Below are positions 43,650-54,824 of a DNA stretch of 64,000 nt, piece by piece. The stretch is from Marinicauda algicola (GTDB taxonomy: Bacteria; Pseudomonadota; Alphaproteobacteria; Caulobacterales; Maricaulaceae). The stretch is taken from assembly GCF_017161425.1 (NCBI RefSeq), contig NZ_CP071057.1, forward strand, positions 1,240,001 to 1,304,000, in the 5' to 3' direction. The notes beneath the pieces were generated by a model. It was not told the DNA's origin and ran no database searches. It saw nothing but the letters and a program-made list of their open reading frames with translations. The position numbers and the translations under genes were made by a program. Numbering within the stretch: position 1 is the stretch's first letter; every line of letters begins with the position of its first letter.

Positions 43650-44345
43650 TCAGTCTTTCCCGCCCGTGAACGCGAGCCGGCCGCGCGCAGCGTGAAACGC
43701 GCCGTACACGACGATCAGCGCGAAGGCGAACCCGAACCAGGTGATGGCATAGCCGACATGACGCTCCGGCGGAACTTCCGCGAGTACGGCGGGCAGCTGC
43801 CCGTCATCGGCCGCGAGCCAGCCCTGCGCATGGAGCGCTTCGGGCGCGACCGAAAGCGCCCCGGCCAACGCCGTCCGGTCGAAGGCGTAGAAGCGGCGCT
43901 CCTGCGGCTCGGGACCGGGGGTGAAGGCGCCCGCACGCGGCGGCGCCGCATAGATGAGGCCCGCCGCATCGCCGGGTTCGCGCGCCTCGCCGTCGAGCGG
44001 CGCGAAGCCGGTCTCCATCAGGATCAGGCGCGCCTGCACGCAGCCCGGCGCCTCGGCCGGGCGGAAGAGGCGCCAGCCGGGCGCGCCTTCGCGGGTGCGG
44101 CCATAGACACGCAGCACCGTATCCCCGGCCGGCTCGGGCGCCAGCGCCCGGCGGCCGAACGGCTCGCCGGTGCCGCACAGCAGGTCGCCGAGCGCGAGGG
44201 CCGGCGCCTCGCGCGCCGCCTCGAAGGCGGCGATCTGCGATCGCTTGGTCTCCGCCCGGTCGAGTTGCCACAGGCCGAGGCCCACGAGCAGCGCCAGTGC
44301 GGGAATCGCGAACAGCGTCAGCAGGGGCAGCGGGCGGAAATGCAT
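43650..44345 (-). CDS. SURF1-family cytochrome oxidase assembly protein
   Basis: SURF1 helps insert heme a into subunit I of cytochrome aa3 oxidase. The 231-residue protein has an N-terminal helix with the motif ALLVGLGLWQLDRAETK and a C-terminal helix (GYAITWFGFAFALIVVYGAF), with a periplasmic domain between them. ATG at 44345 is chosen because upstream codons lie inside the DUF983 gene. It follows the DUF983 gene in the cta operon, the usual position. Confidence 0.9.
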   Translation of the reverse strand: MHFRPLPLLTLFAIPALALLVGLGLWQLDRAETKRSQIAAFEAAREAPALALGDLLCGTGEPFGRRALAPEPAGDTVLRVYGRTREGAPGWRLFRPAEAPGCVQARLILMETGFAPLDGEAREPGDAAGLIYAAPPRAGAFTPGPEPQERRFYAFDRTALAGALSVAPEALHAQGWLAADDGQLPAVLAEVPPERHVGYAITWFGFAFALIVVYGAFHAARGRLAFTGGKD

Positions 44346-44361
44346 GCCGTGTGCTCCCCGA

Positions 44362-44733
44362 CTAGACCTCGTCGCCCTCGTCCAGGCGCGCCTCGCGCGC
44401 GCCGTGCTTGTACTGCAGGGCAAACATCACGCCCTTGAACGGGCGCAGCAAGGCGAGGCTGAGGCCGATCACGGCGGGGATCCAGAGGACGAGGTGAATC
44501 CAGGTCGGCGGGGCAAGCCAGAGGTGAAGCAGCAGCGCCAGCGGCACGACGATCGCGCCGACCAGGAACATGATGAAGACCGCGGGGCCGTCGCCGGCGT
44601 CCTCCCCCGAAAAATCGAGCCCGCAGCTCTCGCATGCGGGCGCGATCTTCAGGAAACCGTCGAACAGGCGCCCTTCCCCGCACCGAGGGCATCGCCCTCG
44701 AACGCCTGCGGAAAAGGGGCCCGGTTCATTCAT
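44362..44733 (-). CDS. DUF983 zinc-ribbon membrane protein
   Basis: A 123-residue DUF983 protein. The N-terminus carries two CxxC pairs (RCPRCGEG and CESCGLDF) in a zinc-ribbon-like layout. Two helices follow (AVFIMFLVGAIVVPLALLLH and LVLWIPAVIGLSLALL). The protein is regularly found in alphaproteobacterial cytochrome oxidase operons, and an assembly role is inferred from context. ATG at 44733 follows the ctaE stop by two bases. Confidence 0.88.
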   Translation of the reverse strand: MNEPGPFSAGVRGRCPRCGEGRLFDGFLKIAPACESCGLDFSGEDAGDGPAVFIMFLVGAIVVPLALLLHLWLAPPTWIHLVLWIPAVIGLSLALLRPFKGVMFALQYKHGAREARLDEGDEV

Positions 44734-44735
44734 GC

Positions 44736-45644
44736 TCAGTGCGCGACCTCGCCGGCGAACGTCACGTAGACGAAGGCGAAGAGGAAGAGCCAGACCACGT
44801 CGACGAAGTGCCAGTACCAGGCCGCCGCCTCGAAGCCGAAATGCTTCTGCGGCGTGAAGTGGCCGGCCATCAGGCGCAACAGGCAGACCAGAAGGAAGAT
44901 CGTGCCGATGATGACGTGCGCGCCGTGGAAGCCGGTCGCCATGAAGAAGGTCGCGCCGTAGAGATTGCCGCCGAAGCCGAAATGGGCATGGCTGTACTCG
45001 TAGGCCTGCACGCAGGTGAACAGGAAGCCGAGCACGACGGTCAGCAGCAGGCCGAGCTTGGCGCCCTTGCGGTCGCCGTGCTGCAGGGCGTGGTGGGCCC
45101 ATGTGACGGTGGTCCCCGAGAGCAGCAGGATCAGCGTGTTGATCAGCGGCAGGTGGAAGGGATCGAAGGTCTCCACGCCCGGCGGCGGCCAGTGGGCCCA
45201 GCCCGAATAATCCACGCCGATCGCCTCGCCGGTCCAGGTCGCGCCCGCGCGCGCCTCGTGGAACAGGGCGAGTTCGAAGAAGGCCCAGAACCAGGCGACG
45301 AAGAACATCACCTCGGAAACGATGAACAGGATCATGCCGTAGCGCAGGCCGATATCCACGACCGGGGTATGGTCGCCGCGCCGGCTTTCCTTGATGACGT
45401 CGCCCCACCAGCCGACCATCGTGTAGGCCACGATGAGGAAGCCGAGGAGCAGCAGCCAGGGCTGGCCGCCACCGAGGAAGAAATACGCCCAGCTCCCGGT
45501 GTCGGTCACGAGGCCCTTCATCTGCACCACCGCACCGATGGCAAGGACGAAGGCGCCGAGCGAGCCGACGAAGGGCCACGGGCTCGGGTCAACCAGGTGA
45601 TAGTCGTGCTTAACGGCTCCGCCAGCCATGGTGTTCTCCTGCAA
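44736..45644 (-). CDS. ctaE: Cytochrome c oxidase subunit III
   Basis: Subunit III of aa3-type oxidase, 302 residues and seven helices. Typical segments are the N-terminal [29 protein letters not shown], the [19 protein letters not shown] loop, and [20 protein letters not shown] with [14 protein letters not shown] at the end. It stabilises subunit I and helps to maintain proton uptake. The gene follows ctaG after about 100 bases. Confidence 0.96.
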   Translation of the reverse strand: MQENTMAGGAVKHDYHLVDPSPWPFVGSLGAFVLAIGAVVQMKGLVTDTGSWAYFFLGGGQPWLLLLGFLIVAYTMVGWWGDVIKESRRGDHTPVVDIGLRYGMILFIVSEVMFFVAWFWAFFELALFHEARAGATWTGEAIGVDYSGWAHWPPPGVETFDPFHLPLINTLILLLSGTTVTWAHHALQHGDRKGAKLGLLLTVVLGFLFTCVQAYEYSHAHFGFGGNLYGATFFMATGFHGAHVIIGTIFLLVCLLRLMAGHFTPQKHFGFEAAAWYWHFVDVVWLFLFAFVYVTFAGEVAH

Positions 45645-45745
45645 GTCCCAGTCTCACGGGTCGGGGCACCTATAGCGGCGCCCTGCCCCCCTATCAATTC
45701 CTTCCCGCTGCGCCCGGAGGGCACGTGCAGGCATTCAAACGCCCG

Positions 45746-46318
45746 CTAGCGGGCCTCTGCCGACGCCATCGTGCGCTCGCGTTCGCGCCCCGCCTCCCAG
45801 AAGGTGTAGGACAGGGTGATGGTGCGCACGTCGTCGAGATTGTCTTCCCCGTCCATCAGCGGATCGACGAAGAACAGAACCGGCATATCCATCGATTCGC
45901 CCGGCTGCAGCGTCTGCTCGGTGAAGCAGAAGCACTCCAGCTTGGAAAAATACGGCGCGACCTTGAACGGGGTGACGTTGTAGGTCGCAACGCCGGTGAC
46001 CGGGCGGTCCGAGGTGTTGGTGGCGCGGTAGAAGGCGAGCACGGTCTCGCCGACCTTCACGTCCATCGCGCGCTGGAGCGGCTCGAACGTCCAGGGCATG
46101 CCGCGCGCCATGCTGGCGTCGAATCGGACGGTGACGGTGCGGTCGATGATCTGGCCGGAATCGTACTGGGCGACCTGGGTGGTGCCGCCATAGCCGGTGA
46201 CCCGGCAGAACAGATCGTAGAGCGGAACCGCCGCATAGGCCGCGCCGACCATGCCGGCGGCGGTCATCGCGCAGATCGTCAGGACCCTCAGATTCCTGTC
46301 CCTGGGCAGAAGGCGCAT
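45746..46318 (-). CDS. ctaG: Cytochrome c oxidase assembly protein CtaG (Cox11)
   Basis: CtaG/Cox11 delivers copper to the CuB site of subunit I. The 190-residue protein has one N-terminal helix (LTICAMTAAGMVGAAYAAVP), then LYDLFCRVTGYGG and the copper-binding LECFCFTEQTLQPGESMDMP with PVLFFVDP. The gene follows the small membrane-protein gene by three bases. The presence of Cox11 rather than other CuB factors agrees with an alphaproteobacterial aa3 oxidase. Confidence 0.95.
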   Translation of the reverse strand: MRLLPRDRNLRVLTICAMTAAGMVGAAYAAVPLYDLFCRVTGYGGTTQVAQYDSGQIIDRTVTVRFDASMARGMPWTFEPLQRAMDVKVGETVLAFYRATNTSDRPVTGVATYNVTPFKVAPYFSKLECFCFTEQTLQPGESMDMPVLFFVDPLMDGEDNLDDVRTITLSYTFWEAGRERERTMASAEAR

Positions 46319-46321
46319 GGC

Positions 46322-46510
46322 TCAGCCCCCCGCCGAGATATTGGCCGAAAGGCGCATCACCGTGACCGCGAACACGAGGACGGCGAACGCCACCAGGCCC
46401 AGCGCGATGAACAGATTGCGCCGGTTGCGCGCCGCCTTCTCCGCGTCGCTCGGGCGATGCGTCTCGAGCGGCTCGCCCGTCTCGGGGTGTTTGGGGCGCT
46501 CGTCCTTCAT
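46322..46510 (-). CDS. Small single-pass membrane protein of the cta operon (CoxF-like)
   Basis: A 62-residue protein with a charged N-terminus (MKDERPKHPETGEPLETHRP), then a single helix (NLFIALGLVAFAVLVFAVTV) and a short tail. It lies between ctaB and ctaG with no gap, a position where alphaproteobacteria often encode a small CoxF-type protein. Its stop and start spacings imply co-translation. The role in oxidase assembly is an inference from context only. Confidence 0.75.
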   Translation of the reverse strand: MKDERPKHPETGEPLETHRPSDAEKAARNRRNLFIALGLVAFAVLVFAVTVMRLSANISAGG

Positions 46511-47494
46511 CTAGAAGCCTCCAAGACTGCTCAGCTTCACATGAAGCCCGGTCCCGTGCTCGACCAGCAATGCGGCAAAGAGAAGCGTCAGGTGGGCGAT
46601 CGAGTAGGCGAACAGGTCGCGCGCGGCCTTGTCCCCGGCGCGCACGGCGTAGAGCTCGTCCTCGGCCGCGCCGGCCTCGCCCGCCTTCGACATCAGCACG
46701 CGCAGCGCCAGGAGGAAGAACAGCGCGCCTCCCAGGACAACCGCGAGCGCGTAGCCGACCCCGCCGAGCCCGGTGACGAGCGGGCCGGCCGTCGCGGCGA
46801 GATAGAGCACGGTGTAGACCATGATCTGGATGCGGGTCGATCTGGCGCCCCTGGCCACCGGCATCATCGGTACGCCGGCCGCCTTGTAGTCACCGGACTT
46901 GTAGAGCGCCAGCGCCCAGGAATGGGGCGGCGTCCACAGGAAGATGACGAGGAAGAGCAGGACGGCATCCAGGCTGATCGTGCCGGTCGCGGCGGCCCAG
47001 CCGATCATCGGCGGGAAGGCGCCTGCCGCGCCGCCGATGACGATGTTCTGCGGCGTCGAGCGCTTGAGCCAGACCGTGTAGACGAGCCCGTAGAAGACGA
47101 TGGAGAAGGCCAGGAGCCCCGCGGCCACGTAGTTCGTGGCCAGCGCCATCATCAGCGTGCTCATGAGCGCGAACACGACGCCGTAGGCATAGGCTTCCGA
47201 GGCCGGGATGACGCCGCGGGCCACCGGGCGAAGGCGGGTCCTGCGCATCACCGCGTCGATATCGGCGTCATAGGCCATGTTGATCGCCCCGGCCGCCCCG
47301 GCGCCGACGGCGATGCACAGGATCGCGATCGCCGCGGCGAGCGGGTGCATGTCGACCGGCGCGGCGACGAGGCCGGCGAGCGCGGTGAAGACGACGAGCG
47401 TCATCACCCGCGGCTTCATCAGCGCGAGATAGTCGCGAGGCGACGCCGCGTTCACGGCGCCGCCCCGGGCGATATCGGCGGAGGATGCGGACAC
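46511..47494 (-). CDS. ctaB: Protoheme IX farnesyltransferase (heme O synthase)
   Basis: CtaB attaches a farnesyl group to heme b, the first step to heme a. The 327-residue UbiA-family membrane protein has the aspartate motif NMAYDADIDAVMRRTRLRPV, and a second cytoplasmic motif SGDYKAAGVPMMPVARG. Nine helices are expected. It follows ctaD by 27 bases, in the usual place. Heme A synthase (ctaA) is not in the window. Confidence 0.95.
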   Translation of the reverse strand: MSASSADIARGGAVNAASPRDYLALMKPRVMTLVVFTALAGLVAAPVDMHPLAAAIAILCIAVGAGAAGAINMAYDADIDAVMRRTRLRPVARGVIPASEAYAYGVVFALMSTLMMALATNYVAAGLLAFSIVFYGLVYTVWLKRSTPQNIVIGGAAGAFPPMIGWAAATGTISLDAVLLFLVIFLWTPPHSWALALYKSGDYKAAGVPMMPVARGARSTRIQIMVYTVLYLAATAGPLVTGLGGVGYALAVVLGGALFFLLALRVLMSKAGEAGAAEDELYAVRAGDKAARDLFAYSIAHLTLLFAALLVEHGTGLHVKLSSLGGF

Positions 47495-47521
47495 GTCGGT
47501 CCCTTCGCTGCAGCCAATGGC

Positions 47522-49168
<1,647 letters not shown>

Positions 49169-50035
49169 TTACCGGGCTGCAGCGAGACGGGTCTCGCGCG
49201 CCGCTTCGTAGTGGGCCGCAAGCACTTGCGGCGCGGTATAGGGATCGTCGTTGGCCGCCTCGACCCAGGCGTCGAACACATCCTGCGGGACGACGTGGAT
49301 CTCGATCGGCATGAAGGCGTGGCGCAGCCCGCACAGCTCCGAGCACTGGCCGTAATAGATGCCGATATCCTCTTCGCCGACCTGGAACCAGGTCTCGTTC
49401 AGACGGCCGGGAATGGCGTCCATCTTGATGCCGAAGGACGGCATGGCCCAGTTGTGGATCACGTCGGACGCGGTCACCTCGACGCGCACGGTCGCCCCGG
49501 CCGGCACCACGACGGGCAGGTCGGTCGCAAGCAGGCGCGGCTGACCGGGCTGGAGCTCGTCCTCGGGAAGCATGTTGGCCACGTAGGAGAACCCGCCATG
49601 GTCGGGATACTCGTAGGTCCAGTTCCACTGGTTGCCGGTCGTCTTGATGGTGAAGTCGCTCTCCGGGATCGTGTCCTGGAAATACAACAGCTGGAAGGAC
49701 GGGATCGCGATCACCACGAGGATGATCACCGGCACTGCCGTCCAGATCACTTCCACCAGCGTGTTGTGGCTGAACTTCTTCGGCTCGGCATTGGCTTTCG
49801 CATTGTAGCGCACCATCACCCACAACAGCAGGGCGAGCACGAAGAGCGTGATGCCGACGATGATCCACAGGACCATGGCGTGGAACGCGTCGATGTTTTC
49901 CATCACCGGCGTGACGGCGGGCTGGAAGCCCAGCTGACCGTCACGCGGCAGGACCTGGTTCGGCGTCGCCGATGCGGCGCCGGTACAGAGGGCGAAGAAC
50001 GAAGCGAGTGCTCCAAGAGCGGCCTTCAAACGCAT
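49169..50035 (-). CDS. ctaC: Cytochrome c oxidase subunit II
   Basis: Subunit II accepts electrons from cytochrome c at the binuclear CuA centre. The 288-residue protein has a signal peptide (GALASFFALCTGAASA), two helices, then the cupredoxin domain. CuA ligands are visible: His194 (DVIHNWAMPS), then Cys231, Cys235, His239 and Met242 in QCSELCGLRHAFMP. WNWTYEYPDHGG contains the aromatic electron-entry patch. It has no fused heme c domain. It is the first gene of the oxidase operon. Confidence 0.97.
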   Translation of the reverse strand: MRLKAALGALASFFALCTGAASATPNQVLPRDGQLGFQPAVTPVMENIDAFHAMVLWIIVGITLFVLALLLWVMVRYNAKANAEPKKFSHNTLVEVIWTAVPVIILVVIAIPSFQLLYFQDTIPESDFTIKTTGNQWNWTYEYPDHGGFSYVANMLPEDELQPGQPRLLATDLPVVVPAGATVRVEVTASDVIHNWAMPSFGIKMDAIPGRLNETWFQVGEEDIGIYYGQCSELCGLRHAFMPIEIHVVPQDVFDAWVEAANDDPYTAPQVLAAHYEAARETRLAAAR

Positions 50036-50094
50036 GGCTCCCCCGAAGGTTGGTAGCGGATCGACAGAGGCGGTTCTCTGCCATTCGGCGGCGG

Positions 50095-50123
50095 AATATA
50101 GAACCCCCGCCAGTTCATGTCAG
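50095..50123 (-). promoter_or_regulatory. Near-consensus promoter of the cta operon
   Basis: On the minus strand CTGACA (50118-50123) and TATATT (50095-50100) are separated by exactly 17 bases, about 60 bases before the ctaC ATG. The match to the sigma-70 consensus is five of six at each hexamer. This is the best promoter-like sequence in the window. Confidence 0.65.
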
Positions 50124-50138
50124 GGCGCTTTAAGCGCC
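50124..50138. promoter_or_regulatory. Perfect 15-base dyad abutting the cta promoter -35
   Basis: GGCGCTTTAAGCGCC at 50124-50138 is a perfect palindrome around one central base, and it touches the -35 hexamer of the cta promoter. On the plus strand it is followed by five T, so a small terminator-like hairpin is an alternative reading. Its position would fit binding of an activator to the oxidase promoter. Confidence 0.5.
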
Positions 50139-50270
50139 TTTTTGTCGCAACCCGCAAGGTTTTTTCAGCACCTCGCGCAGGCGGGCGGGCACGCCCCGCC
50201 GCGGTGCCACTGGAGTGATCCGCCCGGCTTTGTTAGGCTCCATGCGGGTGTGAGAAAAAAGGGGGTGTCA

Positions 50271-50921
50271 ATGAGGGATCGCGAAGCCGAACTGCGATCG
50301 GCAAGGGTCGTGGCCGCGACCGTCAAAGGCGCGGCGGGCGGACTGATCAGCGCGCTCGCGCTCGGCGCGGCGGTGGCGCTGATCCTGGGCGGGCCGGGCT
50401 TCGGCCAGACGGTCTCCGCGCAGAGCGAGCCGGCCCCGGCCATCGCCGATGCCCGGGAGGAATGCGAATCGGGGGCGCACGCGCCCGGCGGCGATGCCCG
50501 CGCGCTCGGAGCCTGCGACCTGCTGCTGCGCAGCGGAGGACTGGGCGAGGAGGCCCGCGCCCGTGTCCTGACAAACCGTGGCGTCAATCTCGTGCGCCGC
50601 GGCAATGCGCGCGCGGCGATCACCGATCTCGATGCAGCCGGCGAGCTGCTCCCGCAGTCGGGCGCGGTGGAGCTGAACCGGGCCGCAGCCCTGATTCTCG
50701 TCGGGGATTTCTCCCGCGCCGAGGACGCCGCCCGGCGCGCGCTCGATCTCGGGGTGGACGCACCCGAACTCGCCTGGTTCAACCTCGCCATCGCGCTGGA
50801 GCGCCAGGACCGCTTCGACGCGGCCTACGAGGCCTATCTCGAGGCCGCCGCCCTCGCCCCGGACAACGCGCAGCTCCAGGCCCAGCCTGCCCGCTTCCTT
50901 CAGCATCGCCCGGCCGGCTGA
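50271..50921 (+). CDS. Periplasmic TPR protein
   Basis: A 216-residue protein with an N-terminal charged stretch, then a hydrophobic segment (GGLISALALGAAVALILGG) that acts as signal or anchor, and several TPR units: ARVLTNRGVNLVRRGNARAA, AVELNRAAALILVGDFSRAE, and LAWFNLAIALERQDRFDAAY. A cysteine pair (EECES and LGACDLLL) lies before the repeats. ATG at 50271 follows a G-rich ribosome site; a GTG two codons upstream is possible. The partner is unknown. It is divergent from the cta operon. Confidence 0.78.
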   Translation: MRDREAELRSARVVAATVKGAAGGLISALALGAAVALILGGPGFGQTVSAQSEPAPAIADAREECESGAHAPGGDARALGACDLLLRSGGLGEEARARVLTNRGVNLVRRGNARAAITDLDAAGELLPQSGAVELNRAAALILVGDFSRAEDAARRALDLGVDAPELAWFNLAIALERQDRFDAAYEAYLEAAALAPDNAQLQAQPARFLQHRPAG

Positions 50922-51032
50922 GCCCGGCCGTCGTGCCGTCTCGTCCGGCAAATACATCCTGCCCCTCGCAAGCGGGCAGACGAGGCTTTATCTCTTGGCC
51001 TCACCTCGTCTCGCCACCGGAGCCCCCGCTTC

Positions 51033-52445
51033 ATGACAGCCAATCCCTTCGCCGCCTTCGAGTTCGACGCCGACGACGCCCGCCAGGTTCTGGCGGACAA
51101 TCTCGCCGGTGCCGATGACGGCGAGCTCTTCGTCGAGACGGCGAGCTCGGAATCCCTCGCCTTCGACGACGGCCGGCTGAAGGTCGCCAATTTCGATTCC
51201 GAGCGCGGCTACGGCCTGCGCGGCGTGTTCGGCGAGACGACCGGATTCGCGCACTCCAACGATCCCACCCTCGCCGCGCTCAAGCGCGCCGGCGAAACGG
51301 CGGCGGCCGCGCGCAAGGGCCGCGATGCGGTCATGGCGCCGCCCCCGCCCGGCACCAACATGAAGCTCTACGACGATATCGACGTCGTCGAGCAGCCCGG
51401 CTTCGAGGCGAAGGCGAAGCTGCTGGCCGAGATCGATGCCTATTGCCGGGCCAAGGACCCGGAGGTCGTCCAGGTCTCGTGCTCGCTCGCCAGCTCGCGC
51501 CGGGTGATCGGCATCGTGCGCGCCGACGGCGATGTGCGTGCCGACGTGCGCCCGCTGGTGCGCCTCAACGTCTCGGTGACCGTGGAGCGCAATGGACGCC
51601 GCGAGACCGGTTCGACCGGCGCGGGCGGACGCGCTCCGTTCGAGCGCTGGCTCGCCCCGGACGCCTGGAGGGAGCTTGCAGACGAGGCGCTGCGCGTGGC
51701 CAAGGTCAATGTCGAGGCGGTCGACGCGCCGTCCGGCGAATGGGAGGTCGTGCTCGGCGCAGGCTGGCCCGCCGTGCTGCTGCACGAGGCGGTGGGACAT
51801 GGCCTGGAAGGCGATTTCAACCGCAAGGGCACGAGCGCGTTCGCCGGCCGCATCGGCCAGCAGGTCGCGGCCAGGGGTGTCACCGTCATCGACGACGGTA
51901 CGATCGCCGAACGGCGCGGCTCGCTGACCTTCGACGACGAGGGGACGCCGACCCGGCGCACGACGCTGATCGAGGACGGCGTACTCGTCGGCTACATGCA
52001 GGACCGGCAGAATGCCCGGCTGATGGGTGTCGAACCCACCGGCAACGGACGCCGCGAGAGCTATGCCCACGCGCCCATGCCGCGCATGACGAACACGATC
52101 ATGACCGCCGGAACCGACGATCCCGGCGAGATTCTCGCAAGCCTGAAGGACGGCATCTACGCGAAGAATTTCGGCGGCGGGCAGGTCGACATCACCTCGG
52201 GAAAGTTCGTCTTCCGCTGCACCGAGGCCTATCGGGTCAGGAATGGCAAGGTGATGGAACCCATCAAGGGCGCGACGCTGATCGGCGACGGACCGAGCGC
52301 GCTCACACGCATCTCGATGATCGGCAACGACTTCAAGATGGACCCGGGCGTGGGGACCTGCGGCAAGGGCGGCCAGGGCGTGCCGGTCGGCGTGGGCCAG
52401 CCGACCTTGAAGATCGAGGGCCTGACCGTGGGCGGCGCGGGCTGA
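51033..52445 (+). CDS. tldD: TldD family metalloprotease
   Basis: TldD with TldE (PmbA) processes peptides such as microcin B17 and takes part in protein turnover. The 470-residue subunit has the zinc motif in LLHEAVGHGLEGDFNRKG (His251, Glu252, His256). Also visible are TVIDDGTIAERRGSLTFDDEG and GFGGGQVDITSG-like NFGGGQVDITSGKFVF near the C-terminus. No tldE is in the window, which is not unusual. Length fits TldD rather than TldE. Confidence 0.93.
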   Translation: MTANPFAAFEFDADDARQVLADNLAGADDGELFVETASSESLAFDDGRLKVANFDSERGYGLRGVFGETTGFAHSNDPTLAALKRAGETAAAARKGRDAVMAPPPPGTNMKLYDDIDVVEQPGFEAKAKLLAEIDAYCRAKDPEVVQVSCSLASSRRVIGIVRADGDVRADVRPLVRLNVSVTVERNGRRETGSTGAGGRAPFERWLAPDAWRELADEALRVAKVNVEAVDAPSGEWEVVLGAGWPAVLLHEAVGHGLEGDFNRKGTSAFAGRIGQQVAARGVTVIDDGTIAERRGSLTFDDEGTPTRRTTLIEDGVLVGYMQDRQNARLMGVEPTGNGRRESYAHAPMPRMTNTIMTAGTDDPGEILASLKDGIYAKNFGGGQVDITSGKFVFRCTEAYRVRNGKVMEPIKGATLIGDGPSALTRISMIGNDFKMDPGVGTCGKGGQGVPVGVGQPTLKIEGLTVGGAG

Positions 52446-52577
52446 CATTTTCTGCCAATATGAGCCATCTGTAACCTTACTCACACGCTCGTGAAGGTTA
52501 TGTCCGTTCCTTAAATCGATTGTGGACGATGCCCATGGCATGCATGGGCCGCATTCGTTTATTCAGGGATGGTTCTC

Positions 52578-54710
52578 ATGGCTTTACGCGCTCGCCTGAC
52601 GGCAACCGCCGGATTGTGCCTCGCACTCGCCCTCTCCCCTGCCGCCGTCGCGAGCGACACAGACGCGGGCATGGAAAGCGCCCTCGCCCGTACCGAGCCC
52701 GAACCGGCCGCCGACGGTGCCATCGTCCAGTACCCGGCCGGCTTCTTCACCCAGTTCTCCCCCGTCACCGCCCGGGACATGATCGCACGCGTACCGGGGT
52801 TCGCGCTGTCGGCCGGCAACACGCAGCGGCGCGGCCTTGCCGACTCCTTCGGCAATCTCCTGGTCGACGGGCGCCGGCCCTCCAACAAGTCGCTGGGCCT
52901 GGAGCGGGTGCTGGAGCGCATCCCGGCCAGCGATGTCGAACGCATCGAGATCATCCGCGAGGCCCTGCCCGACTACGACATGCGCGGCCACGCCCAGCTC
53001 GCCAACGTGATCCTGCGCGAAGGCGCGGGCCGCGCTGTGAACTGGAACGGACAGATCAGCCACTATTCCTCGGGCCGCGTCCTCCCCGACGCGGGGATCT
53101 CCTATTCCGACCGGGTCGGCGAGACGGAATTCACGCTCGCGGTCGAGGGCGAGCTCAGGGGCCCGCGGATCGAGCGGGACGAGCAGATCCTGTCGCCGCA
53201 ACGCGATCTTCTCTTCCGGCTCGGCGACGAGGAACAACGCCGCTTCTGGCGCGTCAATCCCAGCCTCTCGGTAGCGAGCCCGGTCGGCGAGGACGGCCGG
53301 GTGCGACTCGACCTCGAGGCCGAGCACTGGAACTGGCGGCGCCTCATCTTCACCGACATCGAGCGCCCTGCCGGCGGCGGCTTCGTTCCAGCGGGGGCGG
53401 AGCGCTCCGAAACGGTCAATTTCGGCAATGTCGCTTCCGCAAACCTGGCCTATGTGCATGCGCTGACGGAAACGGTGGAGCTGGAGACCACGCTCTACGC
53501 CCAGCATCACGACTTCGAGGATGGCCCGGAGCGCTTCGAGGAATTCGACGCCTCCGGCGCGCTGAGCGATGCGACCATCGTGCTCTTCGAGGGCGAGGTG
53601 GGCGAGCGTGCGCTGCGCCAGTCGCTGTCCTGGACGCCCAATCAGACCCACGCCCTGGACTTCAGCATCGAAGGCGCCTTCAACTATCGCGACACGCTGC
53701 TCGAACTCTTCTCCGACAACGGGGTCGTCGTCGCACCGATTCCCCTGCCCGTGTCGGACGCGCGCGTGGAGGAGCGGCGCGGCGAGCTTTCGGCGAACCA
53801 CGTCTGGTCGGTGCGCCCGGAAATCTCCCTGGAAAGCGGGCTGCGTTACGAAGTCTCCGAGATCACACAGACCGGGGACGTCAATCAGCAGCGCAGCTTC
53901 ACCTATCTCAAGCCTTCGGTGGTCCTGGTCTGGACTCCCGCGCCAAACACGCGCTGGCGGATCGCCGGCCTGCGCGATGTGGACCAGCTTCAGTTCCAGA
54001 AATTCGCGAGCGCGGTCAATCTGACCGACAATGTCTCGGTGATCGGCAACCCCGATTACCGCCCCCAGAATACCTGGACGATCGAGGCGGAGTGGGAGCG
54101 CCGCTTCGGCGAGGAGGCAAGCGTCTCCCTCACCGTCGGCCGCGACTGGATCAAGGACCTCGACGACTTCATCGCGGTGGTGACGCCGAACGGGGTGTTC
54201 GACGCACCCGGAAATATCGGCGACGGCGATCGCCGGCGCGTGACGCTGGAGTGGTCGTCCCCGCTTGACGCGCTGGGCCTGGACAATGCCGTGCTCGACG
54301 GCTTCGTGGAGTGGTACGGCACCGAGGTGACCGACCCGCTCACCGGCGAGGAGCGTGCATTTTCCGGGATCCGCGAGTGGGAGATGCGATTCGACTTCCG
54401 CCAGACCTTCCCCGAAGCGGGGTGGGCCTGGGGCTGGGACTATTTCTGGCTCTCCGACGGGGAGGTGTTCCGCGCCCGCGAGCTGCGCCACGAGGCCTTC
54501 CCCGACGGCGATCTCGACGTCTACGTGGAAACGACACGCTTTGCCGGCCTGACCACGCGTCTGGGCGCCGATTTCGTGTTCGACACCCCCTCCCACCGCG
54601 AGCGGATCTTCTTCGATGGCTCGCGCGCAAGCGGGGTCGTGCGCATGATCGAGACCCGCGACGAATACCAGGGCACGACGATCTACCTCCAGGTTCGCGG
54701 AACGCTGTGA
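52578..54710 (+). CDS. TonB-dependent outer-membrane receptor
   Basis: An outer-membrane protein of about 710 residues. A signal peptide (ARLTATAGLCLALALSPAAVA) leads to a plug-like domain, FSPVTARDMIARVPGFAL, with GLADSFGNLLVDGRRPSNKS and ILREGA. A long beta-barrel region of alternating aromatic and polar strands follows. There is no clear TonB box, and the C-terminus ends in Leu rather than Phe, so the assignment rests on the plug and barrel. ATG at 52578 is preferred for its AGGGA at eight bases; 52569 is an alternative. Substrate unknown. Confidence 0.82.
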   Translation: MALRARLTATAGLCLALALSPAAVASDTDAGMESALARTEPEPAADGAIVQYPAGFFTQFSPVTARDMIARVPGFALSAGNTQRRGLADSFGNLLVDGRRPSNKSLGLERVLERIPASDVERIEIIREALPDYDMRGHAQLANVILREGAGRAVNWNGQISHYSSGRVLPDAGISYSDRVGETEFTLAVEGELRGPRIERDEQILSPQRDLLFRLGDEEQRRFWRVNPSLSVASPVGEDGRVRLDLEAEHWNWRRLIFTDIERPAGGGFVPAGAERSETVNFGNVASANLAYVHALTETVELETTLYAQHHDFEDGPERFEEFDASGALSDATIVLFEGEVGERALRQSLSWTPNQTHALDFSIEGAFNYRDTLLELFSDNGVVVAPIPLPVSDARVEERRGELSANHVWSVRPEISLESGLRYEVSEITQTGDVNQQRSFTYLKPSVVLVWTPAPNTRWRIAGLRDVDQLQFQKFASAVNLTDNVSVIGNPDYRPQNTWTIEAEWERRFGEEASVSLTVGRDWIKDLDDFIAVVTPNGVFDAPGNIGDGDRRRVTLEWSSPLDALGLDNAVLDGFVEWYGTEVTDPLTGEERAFSGIREWEMRFDFRQTFPEAGWAWGWDYFWLSDGEVFRARELRHEAFPDGDLDVYVETTRFAGLTTRLGADFVFDTPSHRERIFFDGSRASGVVRMIETRDEYQGTTIYLQVRGTL

Positions 54711-54824
54711 ACGCTGGCGTGACGCCTGGCGCCTTGTTATCGTTCGGCAACAGCTGGAGAGCTTCACAACCAGCCGCCGGCCTCGCGGACCGGTGGCGGC
54801 GCCGGAACCTGGAAGGCCAAGTCG

